This document shows positions 47,195 through 58,500 of a stretch of 64,000 nt of DNA, piece after piece. The notes below the pieces were generated by a model. That model was not told where the DNA came from, ran no database searches, and was given only the letters and a program-made list of their open reading frames with translations. How positions within the stretch are numbered: position 1 is the first letter of the stretch; every line of letters starts with the position of its first letter. The position numbers and the translations under genes were made by a program. Source of the DNA: Mesostigma viride (lineage: Eukaryota > Streptophyta > Mesostigmatophyceae > Mesostigmatales > Mesostigmataceae); contig RPFO01002194.1 in assembly GCA_009746045.1 (NCBI GenBank), forward strand, positions 127,501-191,500, written 5' to 3'.

Positions 47195-49309
47195 CGCCCA
47201 CAAGCGCATGGCAGAGGAGTTCGTCGACGCGCTGGACATCCCGGCCAGCCACGCCCAGCTGTTCGCTGCCGGCCCAGCTTCGGCCCTTCGGCACCTCGCT
47301 GGCAAGCTGCCCGCGGCCAGGGCCCTGCTGCCCCCCCGCTGCCCGCCCCGCCGTTCACCAGCCTGTACCGGCTCCCCGTCGTCATCCAGGCCCGGCAAGC
47401 CCTGCGCGACAACAGCGACCCCGCCCACTACGCCCGCCTCAAAGCCTACTACCATGCACTCGGCCATCCGGCAAGCGACCAAGGAGCAGGAGGACCTTCA
47501 TGTCCGCGAGTACTTCGCCCACCTCAAGGACAAGCACGGCAAGTACGCCTGGACCCGCCTGCGTCACGCCCAACGCCCTGCCGGCGGCGCGCAGCCGGCG
47601 CCGCGGACGCTCTCTGGCTCACCGCAGCAGCAGCTTGACCAGTGGTATTCCTCCCAGTCCCGGCTGCTCGGCGCCCCCCCGCCGCCTCCGCCGCTTGGCC
47701 CTCTGGCGGCCGCACGCCTGGCAGTGGCGCCTGCGGACGTCCCTGCGCCGCCCACGCCGCCCGCCGCTGAGCAGGACTACACGTACCCAGCCCTGACGGA
47801 ACCCCTGGCCGACCCCAACGAGCTACCGCCGTTCACCGAGCTCGAGCTGAGCACCGCCGCCAAGCAAGTACTTCGCTTCTACGCCGCCGTTGGACCTGAC
47901 CAGCTCCCAGCCCCGGTGATTAAGCTGACGGCGCTCACGGGGCTCCCGCTTGACGTCTGCAACCGGATCCTGCTTGCCGACGCGCCGCCGATTCCTGAGT
48001 GGCAGCACAGCTACCGTATTATGCTGTACAAAAACAAAGGTTCCCCTGACGACCCCGCCAACTACCGAGGAGTCTGCATCCAGAGCGCCGCACTCAAGTT
48101 GTTCATGCGCATGATCCTCAACCGCCTTCGTTCTGCTCTCGACTGTCACCTAGGAGAAAGTCAAATGGGCTTCCGTCCTGGGCGCAACACCGTCATGGCC
48201 ATCTTCGTCGCGCGTCGCCTCTTCGAGGAAATCGCTCTCTTGCAACCTGGTGAGTTTCCCGCCATCCTGATCGTCGTCGACTTCATCAAGGCTTTTGATT
48301 CTGTCCTCCGGGACGCTCTATGTATGGGCTGTCCTTGCTCGCGCTCGCGTCCCCACTCCCCTGATTACCGTCATCCGCATGCTGTATGAGGGGTCGACCA
48401 CTTCGGTGCGCACTCAACACGGCATTACCCCGCCATGCCCACTGCAGACCAGCGTCTTGCAGGGTTGCGTCCTGTCGCCGTACCTGTTTATTATTGTAGT
48501 GGATTATGTTACATATGCCCCAGGCATGTGCTCGCTTTGCTAGCATGGCAGCTGGCCGTGCCCCTGGCCTAGCGGTCACGAACGAGCTTGGAGAAGGGGG
48601 GCCGACTAACAAGCAGAATTTACTAGCTGACCTCATTTATGCCGACGACATCACGCTCATCGAGAAGCCGGAGTCTGCCCAACTTTGGCTGGACTGCCAT
48701 GCAGCGCTCGAGGCTCGGGCGGTTGGTCTAGAAATCAGCCCCAAAACGGAGGCCCTGGCCCTCGGCATGGAAGGGCCCCCACCCACACTCCGCCTCTTAG
48801 ACGATGCCGAGGTCAACTACCCTCCTTCAGGCCGCTTCAAGCTGCTCGGCAGTTGGCTTCCCGACTGCAAGGACGACATGACGACACGGATCGGCATGGC
48901 GTGGGCGCAACTCCATGACCACCGCCGCTGGTGGAGCAACCCTGCCCTACCCCGGATCCTCAAGCGTGACCTCTTCAAGGTCGTCATTCTGACGATCCTG
49001 ACCTACGGCGCCGAGACCTGGACACTGACGCAGGAGCCGGAGCAACGACTCGACGGCACCGTCACCAAGATGCTGCGCAAGGCCCTTAACATCCCTTTTG
49101 GTTTGCACATTAGTAATGAGGATTTGTACGCTGATTTGCTATATGTTTCCCACATTATTAGGCACAGGCGCCTGGGCCTAGCCGGGCACCTGGCCCGCAC
49201 AGATCAGGTAGACACATCAGATAGACTAGCTGGCACCAAGCCCGCCCAGCCTGGGCGATATGTCCTAACCTGGCGTGCCCCAGGCCGCGCGCGGCAGGGC
49301 CGCCAGTGA
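47195..49309 (+). pseudogene. LINE reverse transcriptase, copy B
   Basis: A long frame (to 48389) covers the linker, SYRIMLYKNKGSPDDPANYR, GFRPGRNTVM and VVDFIKAFDSVLRDAL. A TATGTA in place of TA (48,319-48,324) then breaks it. The remaining part is open from 48,506 to TGA at 49309, with IYADDITLIEK, 'LLGSWLPD' and YGAETWTLTQEPEQRLD. The catalytic residues are kept. Confidence 0.85.
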
Positions 49310-49650
49310 CCCGTGGACTTTTCGTGATAGACTCGGCATGGACATGTGCTACACTAGACGCGACGGGCTCACACCCGGGCAGCCTCCTGGTTTGTCTGTA
49401 ATATGGAGGCAGATGGTACGTAAGGATAGATGGCAAGTAGTGATGAAGGAGACCACCCCCAAGCCTGTAAGGGCTCCGCTTCGCATGTGACTGCGTATGG
49501 CATTAATTCATAGCGATTCGGGCCGCGGTGCCCACACCCCTGTAACTAGGACCTAGATAGCTTACTGTTCACCATCCATTCCATCCCATGTTCCCCTCCC
49601 ACTGAGGACGCTCACGTGACACAGTCACGTGTCTGTTAATTAATTAACTA

Positions 49651-49740
49651 AGGGCGGGGTTGCTCCACCACATTAGTGGGATGGAATGGATTAATGAAGA
49701 CACCAGTTAATTAATAGACACCAGTTAATTAATAGACACA
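49651..49740 (-). mobile_element. continuation of minus-strand LINE fragment and TTAATTAA tails
   Basis: 'agggcggggttgctccaccac' completes the target of copy B. After it, two short 'accagttaattaatagacac' repeats occur. Confidence 0.6.
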
Positions 49741-50050
49741 TGACTGCGTCACGTGAGCATAAGTCCTCCCGGAGGGGAACATGGGATGGAATGGATGAGG
49801 TAAGCTATCTAGGTCCTAGTTACAGGGTTGTGGGCACCACGGCCCGAATCGCTATCTATGAATGCCATACGCGGTCACATGCGAAGCGGCCCCCACAGAC
49901 TTGGGGGTGGTCTCCTTCATCACTACTTGCCATCTGTCCTTGCGTACCATCTGCCTCCATATATTACAGACAAACCAGGAGGCTGCCCGGGTGTGAGCCC
50001 GTCACGTCTAGTGTAGCACATGTCCATGCCGAGTCTAGTCACGAAAAGTC
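49741..50050 (-). mobile_element. LINE 3'-end fragment, minus strand
   Basis: The reverse complement of the 3' region of copies A-C ('gactgcgtcacgtgagcata', 'gccatctgtccttgcgtacc', 'catgtccatgccgagtct'). Confidence 0.8.
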
Positions 50051-50114
50051 TCATTGATACCCAGGGTTCACTTACAAACAACAATTTTTGACCCACAACC
50101 CACAATAATTAATA

Positions 50115-50288
50115 ATGCTTGGCCCATGGCCATATGCAGAGAGCCACTCTCCGCTGAGACGCCAATGCCCTGGTCATAGCTTAGCCATAATCATCTTCCA
50201 CCCCGTGTCAGGCCTCTTTTGGTATGATACACCATGGTGGTGCAGGTGCACCTTACGCACCCAGAGTATGTGGCAGTTTACATTCCCC
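50115..50288 (+). repeat. dispersed repeat R, copy 3 (left part)
   Basis: Stops at TTACATTCCCC (50278-50288), and the rest of the repeat resumes at 54,941. LINE copy C lies between the two halves. Confidence 0.8.
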
Positions 50289-50599
50289 ATCATAAATTCG
50301 TTCGCTTTGCACCTGAGCCGGAGCCCGCGCTGCGAACCCTTCTCTCCTATCAATGACGACGCTCGCGGCCCCGCGGCTCCGCGGCTCTAGCAGTGGGATC
50401 TGCCTAACTACTTCCCGCCCCTTTGCCTTCGCAGCCCTCGGGCTGTCGGAAAGAGAGCAACGGGTCGGCAGTGAGCCAGGTTCGCCCCGCCTCGCGCGGC
50501 CGCCTCCGAAACCTTCTCAGACTGCACGCATTTCTTATGCGTGCAGACGCAGACTCATTCTACCTGGCCACCCGAGCCAACCGTCGGCGTCGCCTCGAC

Positions 50600-51480
50600 G
50601 CGTTGGCATGCAGGAAGAATCGAAACGGTGATCGAAAGCATAAGTCCTCAACCCGCCCCCCCTACCCCACCACCTCCACCCCCACCCCCATCACCACCCT
50701 GCTCCATCTCCGCCCCCACCCCCACCTGCACCCACCTTTTCGGTCAACGCGCGCCCTTGGTCATCGCCTCCTTCAACGCCCGCACGCTCCAGCCCGACGC
50801 TGACCGCTGTCACTGCCTGCGCAGTGACGACTGTCAGTGCCATCGAGTCTCCAATCTTATATTGGTTTCTGCATCGACAATAATATCGCCATGATTCCTG
50901 GGAATCCAAGAACACAGGCGCACTGCATCGGCCCGCGGATCGACTGCCCTTGCTGCTGACGACATCGACAGCTGGCGGTTCTACTACGGAGGTGGCGACG
51001 GTACCGGGAACGGGGGCGTCGGTCTCCTCTGCTCCCCGCTCGCCGTACGCCACATGGGCGAACCCCAGCTGGTCAACGCTCGGCTCCTCAGTTGTGGCCA
51101 CTTTTCATTCGGTGGAGGGCCACTCGACCTACGCCCTGACAGTGGGCGTCGGTTACGCACCCCACTCCGGCCACCCAGAACAAGATCGCAACTTAGGACT
51201 TCTTTGCAGCACTGGAGAACCTGGCGAACGGCACCCCTGGTCGCAACTAACTCGCTCTGCTACTGGACGCCAACGCACGCTACCACCGGGTACTGGCGGA
51301 TGTCAGCACGCCCCCAACGGTACGGTCTCCAATGCCAACACTGAACTTTTTGCTGATTTGCTTACGACATGCGATTTGGTCACTGCCAACACCCGCTTTC
51401 CACATAGTCCAGATGCTTTGGTCACACACACCTCGCCAACTGGCACTGCACGCTGCATCGACTATATGTTGTATTAATGC
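50600..51480 (+). pseudogene. apurinic endonuclease domain of LINE copy C
   Basis: The same motif series as in copy B (SFNARTLQ, IQEHR, GGVGLLC, VGVGYAPHSG, LVTANTRFPHSPDAL, ARCIDY). It differs by an inserted CTTA at 51192-51195, a 4-bp loss at about 51,310 and an extra 'ta' at about 50,861. Confidence 0.8.
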
Positions 51481-51599
51481 GCAAGCGTCATCAAGGATCT
51501 GTACTTAGTAGCTGCTCGCTCGCACGTGATCCCCCTGGTGCGCTCCGATCATCGCATCGTCACCGCCCGCATCCGCCTGCGATTCCCCTCGCCCTCTCA

Positions 51600-53805
51600 T
51601 AAGCACGCGGCACCACCTGATTTGCGCACACTGCAGTTGCTTGAGAAATCTGACGAAGCTCTGGAGGACTTTCCTGAAAAACGCGCCCACAAGCGCGCGG
51701 CAGAGGAGTTCGTCGACGCGCTGGACATCCCGGCCAGCCACGCCCAGCTGTTCGCTGCCGGCCCGGCATCGGCCCTTCGGCACCTCGCTGACAAGCTGCC
51801 CGCGGCCAGGGCCCTGCTGCCCCCCCGCCGCCCGCCCCGCCGTTCACCAGCCTGCACCGGCTCCCCGTCGTCATCCAGGCCCGGCAAGCCCTGCGCAACA
51901 ACAGCGACCCCGCCCGCTACGCCCGCCTCAAAGCCTACTACCACTCGGCCATCCGGCAGGCGACCAAGGAGCAGGAGGACCTCCATGTCCGCGAGTACTT
52001 CGCCCACCTCAAGGACCAACACGGCAAGTACGCCTGGACCCGCCTGCGTCACGCCCAACGCCCTGCCGGCGGCGCGCCGCCGGCGCCGCGGACACTCTCT
52101 GGCTCACCGCAGCAGCAGCTCGACCAGTGGTATTCCTCCCAGTCCCGGCTGCTAGGTGCCCCCCCGCCGCCTCCGCCGCTTGGCCCTCTGGCGGCCGCAC
52201 GCCTGGCAGTAGTGCCTGCGGACGTCCCTGCGCCGCCCACGCCGCCCGCCGCTGAGCAGGACTACACGTACCCAGCCCTGACGGAACCCCTGGCCGACCC
52301 CAACGAGCTACCGCCGTTCACCGAGCTCGAGCTGAGCACCGCCGCCAAGCAAGTACTTCGCTTCTACGCCGCCGTTGGACCTGACCAGCTCCCAGCCCTG
52401 GTGATTAACCGGGGGGTTAAGCTGACGGCGCTCACGGGGTTCCTGCTTGACGTCTGCAACCGGATCCTGCTTGCCGACGCGCCGCCGATATTTCCTGAGT
52501 GGCAGCATAGCTACCGTATTATGCTGTACAAAAACAAAGGTTCCCCTGACGACCCCGCCAACTACCGAGGAGTCTGCATCCAGAGCGCCGCACTCAAGTT
52601 GTTCATGCGCATGATCCTCAACCGCCTTCGTTCTGCTCTCGACTGTCACCTAGGAGAAAGTCAAATGGGCTTCCGTCCTGGGCGCAACACCGTCATGGCC
52701 ATCTTCGTCGCGCGTCGCCTCTTCGAGGAAATCGCTCTCTTGCAACCTGGTGAGTTTCCCGCCATCCTGATCGTCGTCGACTTCATCAAGGCTTTTGATT
52801 CTGTCCTCCGGGATGCTCTATGGGCTGTCCTTGCTCGCGCTCGCGTCCCCACTCCCCTGATTACCGTCATCCGCACGCTGTATGAGGGGTCGACCACTTC
52901 GGTGCGCACTCAACACGGCATTACCCCGCCATGCCCACTGCAGACCGGCGTCTTGCAGGGTTGCGTCCTGTCGCCGTACCTGTTTTTTATCGTAGCGGAT
53001 TATGTTATGCGCCAGGCATGTGCTCGCTTTGCTAGCATGGCAGCTGGCCGTGCCCCTGGCCTAGCGGTCACGAACGAGCTTGGAGAAGGAGGGCCGACTA
53101 ACAGACAGACTTTACTAGCTGACCTCATTTATGCCGACGACATCATGCTCATCGAGAAGCCGGAGTCTGCCCAACTTTGGCTGGACTGCCATGCAGCGCT
53201 CGAGGCTCGGGCGGTTGGTCTAGAAATCAGCCCCAAAACGGAGGCCCTGGCCCTCGGCATGGAACTTAGGGCCCCCACCCACACTCCGCCTCTTAGACGA
53301 TGCCGAGGTCAACTACCCTCCTTCAGGCCGCTTCAAGCTGCTCGGCAGTTGGCTTCCCGACTGCAAGGACGACATGACGACACGGATCGGCATGGCATGG
53401 GCGCAACTCCATGACCACCGCCGCTGGTGGAGCAACCCTGCCCTACCCCGGATCCTCAAGCGTGACCTCTTCAAGGTCGTCATTCTGACGATCCTGACCT
53501 ACGGCGCCGAGACCTGGACACTGACGCAGGAGCTGGAGCAACGACTCGACGGCACCGTCACCAAGATGCTGCGCAAGGCCATTAACATCCCTTTTGGTTT
53601 GCACATTAGTAATGAGGATTTGTACGCTGATTTGCCATATGTTTCCCACATTATTAGGCACAGGCGCCTGGGCCTAGCCGGGCACCTGGCCCGCACAGAT
53701 CAGGTAGACACATCAGATAGACTAGCTGGCACCAAGCCCGCCCAGCCTGGGCGATATGTCCTCACCTGGCGTGCCCCCGGCCGCGCGCGGCAGGGCCGCC
53801 AGTGA
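51600..53805 (+). pseudogene. LINE reverse transcriptase, copy C
   Basis: The frame 52212-53414 covers nearly all of the RT in one piece: MLYKNKGSPDDPANYRGV, GFRPGRNTVMAIF, VVDFIKAFDSV, GVLQGCVLSPYL, LIYADDIMLIEK. A CTTA insertion at 53265-53268 breaks the end, and the C-terminal YGAETWTLTQELEQRLD block continues in the frame 53374-53805. A 12-bp insertion (CCGGGGGGTTAA) follows TTAA at 52,405. Of the three copies this has the least damaged polymerase domain. Confidence 0.85.
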
Positions 53806-53908
53806 CCCGTGGACTTTTCGTGATAGACTCGGCATGGACATGTGCTACACTAGACGCGACGGGCTCACACCCGGGCAGCCTCCTGGTTTGTCTGTAATAT
53901 GGAGGCAG

Positions 53909-54701
53909 CTGCGAGGTTGATGTGGACCATCGCATCTCCCTCGCCTGGCACGCTTTACGCCAGTACCGGGCCCTGTGGCGCAAGCCCCTGGGCAAGATCG
54001 AGAAACAGGACCTGTTCAAGGTCCTCGTCTTTCCTGTTCTCACGTATGGGGCCGAGACGTGGACCCTCACCGCCGACCTGGCCCGCAAGCTGGACGGCGC
54101 GGTCACCAGCATGCTGCGTTCCATTTTCAGAGTAGGATATGCTGCTCATGTCCGCAATGAGGACCTGTACCAGGGCATGCCCTATATCACCAGCACCATT
54201 AAGCATCGACGCCTGCAGCTAGTAGGGCACCTAGCTCGCACCAACCAGGTAGACACCTCACGTGGCCCCCCCGCAGGACTGCGACCAGTCCAGCCTGGCC
54301 GGCACCTCCTGACGTGGGCCGGGCCCAGTGATGTTAGACGCCGCAAGGCCCGCACCTTGAAAGAACAGCTAGTAGAAGACATGGGGGGCCTAGGCCTCTC
54401 TGTGATTTGGAAGAAGATGATGGACAAGGCCAAGTGGGCCCAGGTCATAGAGGACAATGAGCCCCCCCCAGTGGGGAAGCGCCCGCGTGTGCAATCCCGT
54501 GGGAGGCACGCCAGACAGCTCCCCTAGGGCAGCGTGCGGCTGTCTAGATAGATGTTGTAGTTAGAATGCTGTTAGATAGATGTAGTATGTAGCCGATGTA
54601 GATAGATTAGACCGGTAGGACTGTTTGCACCCATCCATCCATCCATCGGGGTTAATGCTCCGTGACTCCCCAACGGGAGCACGAGTCTAATTAATTAATT
54701 A
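53909..54701 (+). mobile_element. LINE-2, 5'-truncated, nested in copy C
   Basis: Inserted between duplicated ATGGAGGCAG (53899-53908 and 54702-54711). Ends with the hairpin 'gctccgtgactccccaacgg' plus (TTAA)n. Related in coding sequence to copies A-C but a distinct subfamily. Its 3' end is that of the ORF1-only element E2. Confidence 0.9.
53922..54527 (+). CDS. LINE-2 reverse transcriptase C-terminal region (partial)
   Basis: One open frame of 201 codons: IEKQDLFKVLVFPVLTYGAE, TWTLTADLARKLDG, 'LYQGMPYITSTIKHRRLQLV', 'GHLARTNQVDTS'. It ends at TAG 54525-54527. Corresponds to the thumb/C-terminal domain after the palm. Truncated at the 5' end by incomplete reverse transcription. Confidence 0.75.
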   Translation: MDHRISLAWHALRQYRALWRKPLGKIEKQDLFKVLVFPVLTYGAETWTLTADLARKLDGAVTSMLRSIFRVGYAAHVRNEDLYQGMPYITSTIKHRRLQLVGHLARTNQVDTSRGPPAGLRPVQPGRHLLTWAGPSDVRRRKARTLKEQLVEDMGGLGLSVIWKKMMDKAKWAQVIEDNEPPPVGKRPRVQSRGRHARQLP

Positions 54702-54940
54702 ATGGAGGCAGATGGTGCGCAAGGATAGCTGGCAAGTAGTGACGAAGGAGACCACCCCCAAGCCTGGGGGGGCTCCGCGTGTGACCAAGTATGGCATTCA
54801 TAGCGATTCGGGCCGCGGTGCCCACACCCCTGTAACTAGGACCTAGATAGCTTACACCATCCATTCCATCCCATGTTCCCCTCCCACTGAGGACTTATGC
54901 TCACGTGACGCAGTCACGTGTCTGTGAATGAATTAATTAA

Positions 54941-55045
54941 TTACATTCCCCCACCTGCAGGTTGTAGCTCAGAATGTATTAAAAAGCATCTGCCCCTTCT
55001 CTGGGCTATGTGTTACATATATTCCCCACGGCTCAGACATGTTCT
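54941..55045 (+). repeat. dispersed repeat R, copy 3 (right part)
   Basis: 'ttacattcccccacctgcag' to 'cggctcagacatgttctta', continuing the block interrupted at 50,288. Confidence 0.8.
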
Positions 55046-55299
55046 TATTTGTTTAATTGATTTATTAAGGTTCACCACCAGTTTGCCAGCCAACAATATT
55101 CTGATACATGAGCCAACAATATGTTTGCAACATTTGTTTTTTGGTCCTCCTGGAAAGTTGCGAACTTGCGATGCTGCGGGCGACCTGTAGGGCGCCCTCC
55201 CGCCTTCTTGATCGTTGTGATTAGGGGTTGAAGGTATCTTTATTGGTACTCATGTGCCGCAGTCATGTGATTTTTGTTGATGAAGGGAGACAGATACTT

Positions 55300-55500
55300 G
55301 GGCATGCCACTCATTCAGTCTAGCACCATTAGGCAACGTAGCCTGACAACTAGCAGGGCACCTCGCAACCGCTAACCAGGTAGATACGTTCTGGGGCCCT
55401 AGTGTGGCTGGGCTGCGGGCCTGCGGCCTGCCGTCAGCCTCTCCGCTGGCGGACGCAGAGATGGAAGATATAGGCCTCTCCTTTGTTTGGAGGAAGATGC
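55300..55500 (+). mobile_element. degenerate LINE-2 3' coding fragment
   Basis: 'taggcaacgtagcctgacaa', 'agcagggcacctcgca' and the frame 'AEMEDIGLSFVWRKM' correspond to GHLARTNQVD and 'VEDMGGLGLSVIWKKM' of the LINE-2 at 54,220-54,430. It overlaps the 3' flank of the PAO-family gene on the other strand. Confidence 0.6.
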
Positions 55501-55568
55501 ATGCAGGACAATTACGTCAGCCAGTACGGACCAGCGAAAATGCCATCCAAGAAGACCCGGTACGACTG

Positions 55569-58500
55569 CTACCTGGTGGCATGCACATAGTCCCGGTACA
55601 CCAAGTACGGCTCTACGACATCCTTCAGGATCCAAGAAACCGCGCCACAGACAATGGCACCCAGGGCACACGCGATGCTGGCCTCTGGACGTGGACAGGC
55701 ATCGCCAAGCAGATGTGTAGAGTGTCGGCCAGTCCAAGCACATACGAACATGGACCACAAAAGCAGAAGAGAAAACGTCCATAGATTAGAGTTAGTATCA
55801 GGCAGAAACAAAAACTGGATGCTTGCTTGTATTGATTCATGTGCGACAAGCATCAGTGAACTCAGATGGCTAACCCATCACATACTGAAGACCAAGAAAC
55901 TCATGACAGGAAGTGCTAAGGTGTTATACAGCCACAATCGTGCCTCATCGTGGTATTAATAATTAGTCCTGCCTCATCTGCACACACGCACGCTCCCCAC
56001 AACCAAACCATGCATATTGCATAGCTCTGCAATATGCATGGCGATGAATCAAGCGCAATAGTGAAGCGAGATGGTCTTCAAAAGCAGACAAATAAAAGGC
56101 AAGTACAACTGTTTAAGTACACAAGGATGCCTGGTATGCTGAGAGCCAAGCATGCTTCATTGTGCCCATGCAACATCATAAAGCCCATCGGATGATATAC
56201 AACGGCGGCATGTCGAGGCAAATATACCCTGCAAGGGAAAACGCTGTCCGAAACCCGCGCAAGACAGCACCCTAAGCAGCGTGTATAAACCAAATGTTGT
56301 CCATGACAACAGGCGAGCTATTATATGCAAGAGAAGCCACAACCACCCAGGAGAGCATTTGCTTACTCTGTGCGGTAGCCGACAGCACAGCAGCGATTGC
56401 CAGCTGGACACCTGCGGCCGCCAGCAGTACCCGCATGGTCACCTGCAGCTGCTTGTGCGCAGCCTTGCAGGAGGAGCAGATGAGCGTGTGCTGGCGACGC
56501 AAGAAGGGGACCCGTGGAAGCCCAGGGCAGCAGAGGATGGGGGTAAGGGTGGGAATGATGGAGGGGATGTCAACCTTTGCCGCCATCATGACTGCATAGT
56601 GGCTTTACCGTGGCTTTATCATGCCTTTACTAAAGCTTTATCACGCCTTAACTATGGCTTTACAATTGCTACAACATGGCTCTACCGTGGCTGCAAAATG
56701 GCTTTATCACGCTTTCGTCACAGCTGCATTATGGATTTATGGTTTTCTCATGGCTGGATCGAGGTTTATAACAATGGCAAAAATATAGTACCAGAACGCC
56801 TACTAGCAGGCCTCTATATGGGAGCAAGGCGCCACCCCCCCATGGGGATGACCGGAAGGAACTAGTCACCCTGGACTCTGAGACGATGAAATAAATGTCT
56901 ATTTTGCGGGCCAAAATAAGGAGCCTTTCATGAATTATGGGCAGGTGGGGAACAACGCAGGGCAAGGGAACCTCCATGACAGGGAACGAGTATGTTGATG
57001 AGATGACAGTAACTAGGTTGAGCGTGCTTATAACATGAAAGCAGGTGATGGCCTCCACTCCTCTGATGGGGCATTATTGCCCATGAAACCATCCACCCGC
57101 TCCAAGACTTGCATCTCAGGAGCCTTGAGCATCAGTGGTCATGAACATGTCACGAATAGGATGGCTGTCGCAAGTATGATGCGCTGTCATGATTTGTCAT
57201 GCTGTCATGAACATGCCTGTCAAAGAGCACTGCAACTTTGCGAGGGTTTAGGGTTAGGGATAGTTTCTGTGCGGTCACCCTGGCAGCCCACCTGATGGAA
57301 GCGGTCCAGCAGCTGCTCTTTGGGCGGGCTGGGGCCCAGGTGGCCGTCGCCCTTGAGCCATTTCACGCCCTCCGGCGCTGTGCGCGGTGCAAGGGGACGT
57401 ATGCAAGCATTAAAGTAGCGGCATGACAGCCCCATGCATCACGAGGAGCGCAGCCGAATGCGTGCAAGCATCAGAGCAGCAACGTGGCGGCCGCATGCGG
57501 TGCTACAGACGCAACCGAATATGTGCCCTGGATCCGCAATGCTAAACCCATTCATGGATAGGAGCACGACATAATAGTATATTCACTATAGGAGCACGAT
57601 ATGATAGTATATTCACTATAGGAGCACGACGTAATAGTATATTCCCTATAGGAGCACGACGTGATAGTATATTCACTATAGGAGCACGATATGATAGAAC
57701 AGTAGTACGGGGTTACTCCCTGGGTCACTCGAGAGCCTAACTGCACCCACATGGATCAAGGCTCTTCTCTGTTTTAGAACGGAATCGCAACTGATGCAGC
57801 ATACAAGTATTCATCACGGCAGTGATAGAAGCTACGGCACACAGAGGCCATCGCTGGGCCGGAACACCCCAAGGGGAAATTCACCCAGGAGATCAACGGG
57901 CCCCAAAACACGAGCTACGTGCACGTGACCTTATTTATCGTAGGGGATCAAAGGGCAATAGGAACTACGTGCACGTGACCTTACTTCTCTTCGACGATGA
58001 AAGGGCAACTATGAGATATGTGCGCGTGACCTTATTTGTCTCATCTGTTAATAAGATGTCCCGGGCCCACTCGTGCCTGGGGTATACAAGGAATCGGCCA
58101 TCTGGTTGTCTCATTCATATATTCCTGGGTACTAGATCATGTGAAAGCCAGTAGCAGCCTCAAGCGGCACAGCGGACATGATCCATGCAAATATGCCGGC
58201 GTCAAGCCAGCCAGGGCCTCTGCTGCGAGTTGGAATGGGAACCGGCCACTGCACCTGCGGGTATATGCTGCCATCCGTACACTACCCCACTCCGCATGTT
58301 TCATCGTTGTCAGAGTTGATTATGATCAGCGAAACGGATAGATAGGAAACGAAACGGGACTACAGCAGAGTGGCAAAAAAGCAGGAGGGAGCTGTTTGCG
58401 TACAGGCGAAACGGACATGGTGAAGCCTGGTGGCTGCACTAGACCGGTGGCTGCACTATAAGCCGAGTGTGCCGTAACCGGCATCACCTGCGGCACCTAA

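Larger units (their letters stand above)
43341..49650 (+). mobile_element. APE-type LINE copy B, full length, with nested solo LTR
   Basis: Flanked by the 11-bp target duplication AGGGCGGGGTT (43330-43340 and 49651-49661). About 5.5 kb without the solo LTR: 215-bp leader, ORF1, ORF2 (endonuclease then RT) and a 340-bp 3' region ending in TTAATTAATTAA. A short tandem-repeat tail instead of poly(A), and the YGAETWTL-type C-terminus, point to the RTE/RTEX group, but the clade is not certain. The leader ('gacgaacacgctgatatta') resembles those of E1 and E3. Confidence 0.85.
50289..54940 (+). mobile_element. APE-type LINE copy C, 5'-truncated, with nested LINE-2
   Basis: Flanked by the 11-bp target duplication TTACATTCCCC (50278-50288 and 54941-54951). 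Begins in the last codons of ORF1, carries endonuclease and RT, and ends in TTAATTAATTAA. A second LINE 3' end (53909-54701) is nested in its 3' region. Confidence 0.9.

Noticed and set aside
55399-55853. Independent small membrane-protein genes on the minus strand
   Set aside because: The hydrophobic stretch is the last exon of the PAO-family gene; the remaining sequence lies outside its splice borders.
57220-57435. Longer version of the PAO exon starting further upstream, at about 57,435
   Set aside because: The upstream frame would need a different phase. The AG at 57,371-57,370 keeps phase 0 with the preceding exon and gives the family spacing.
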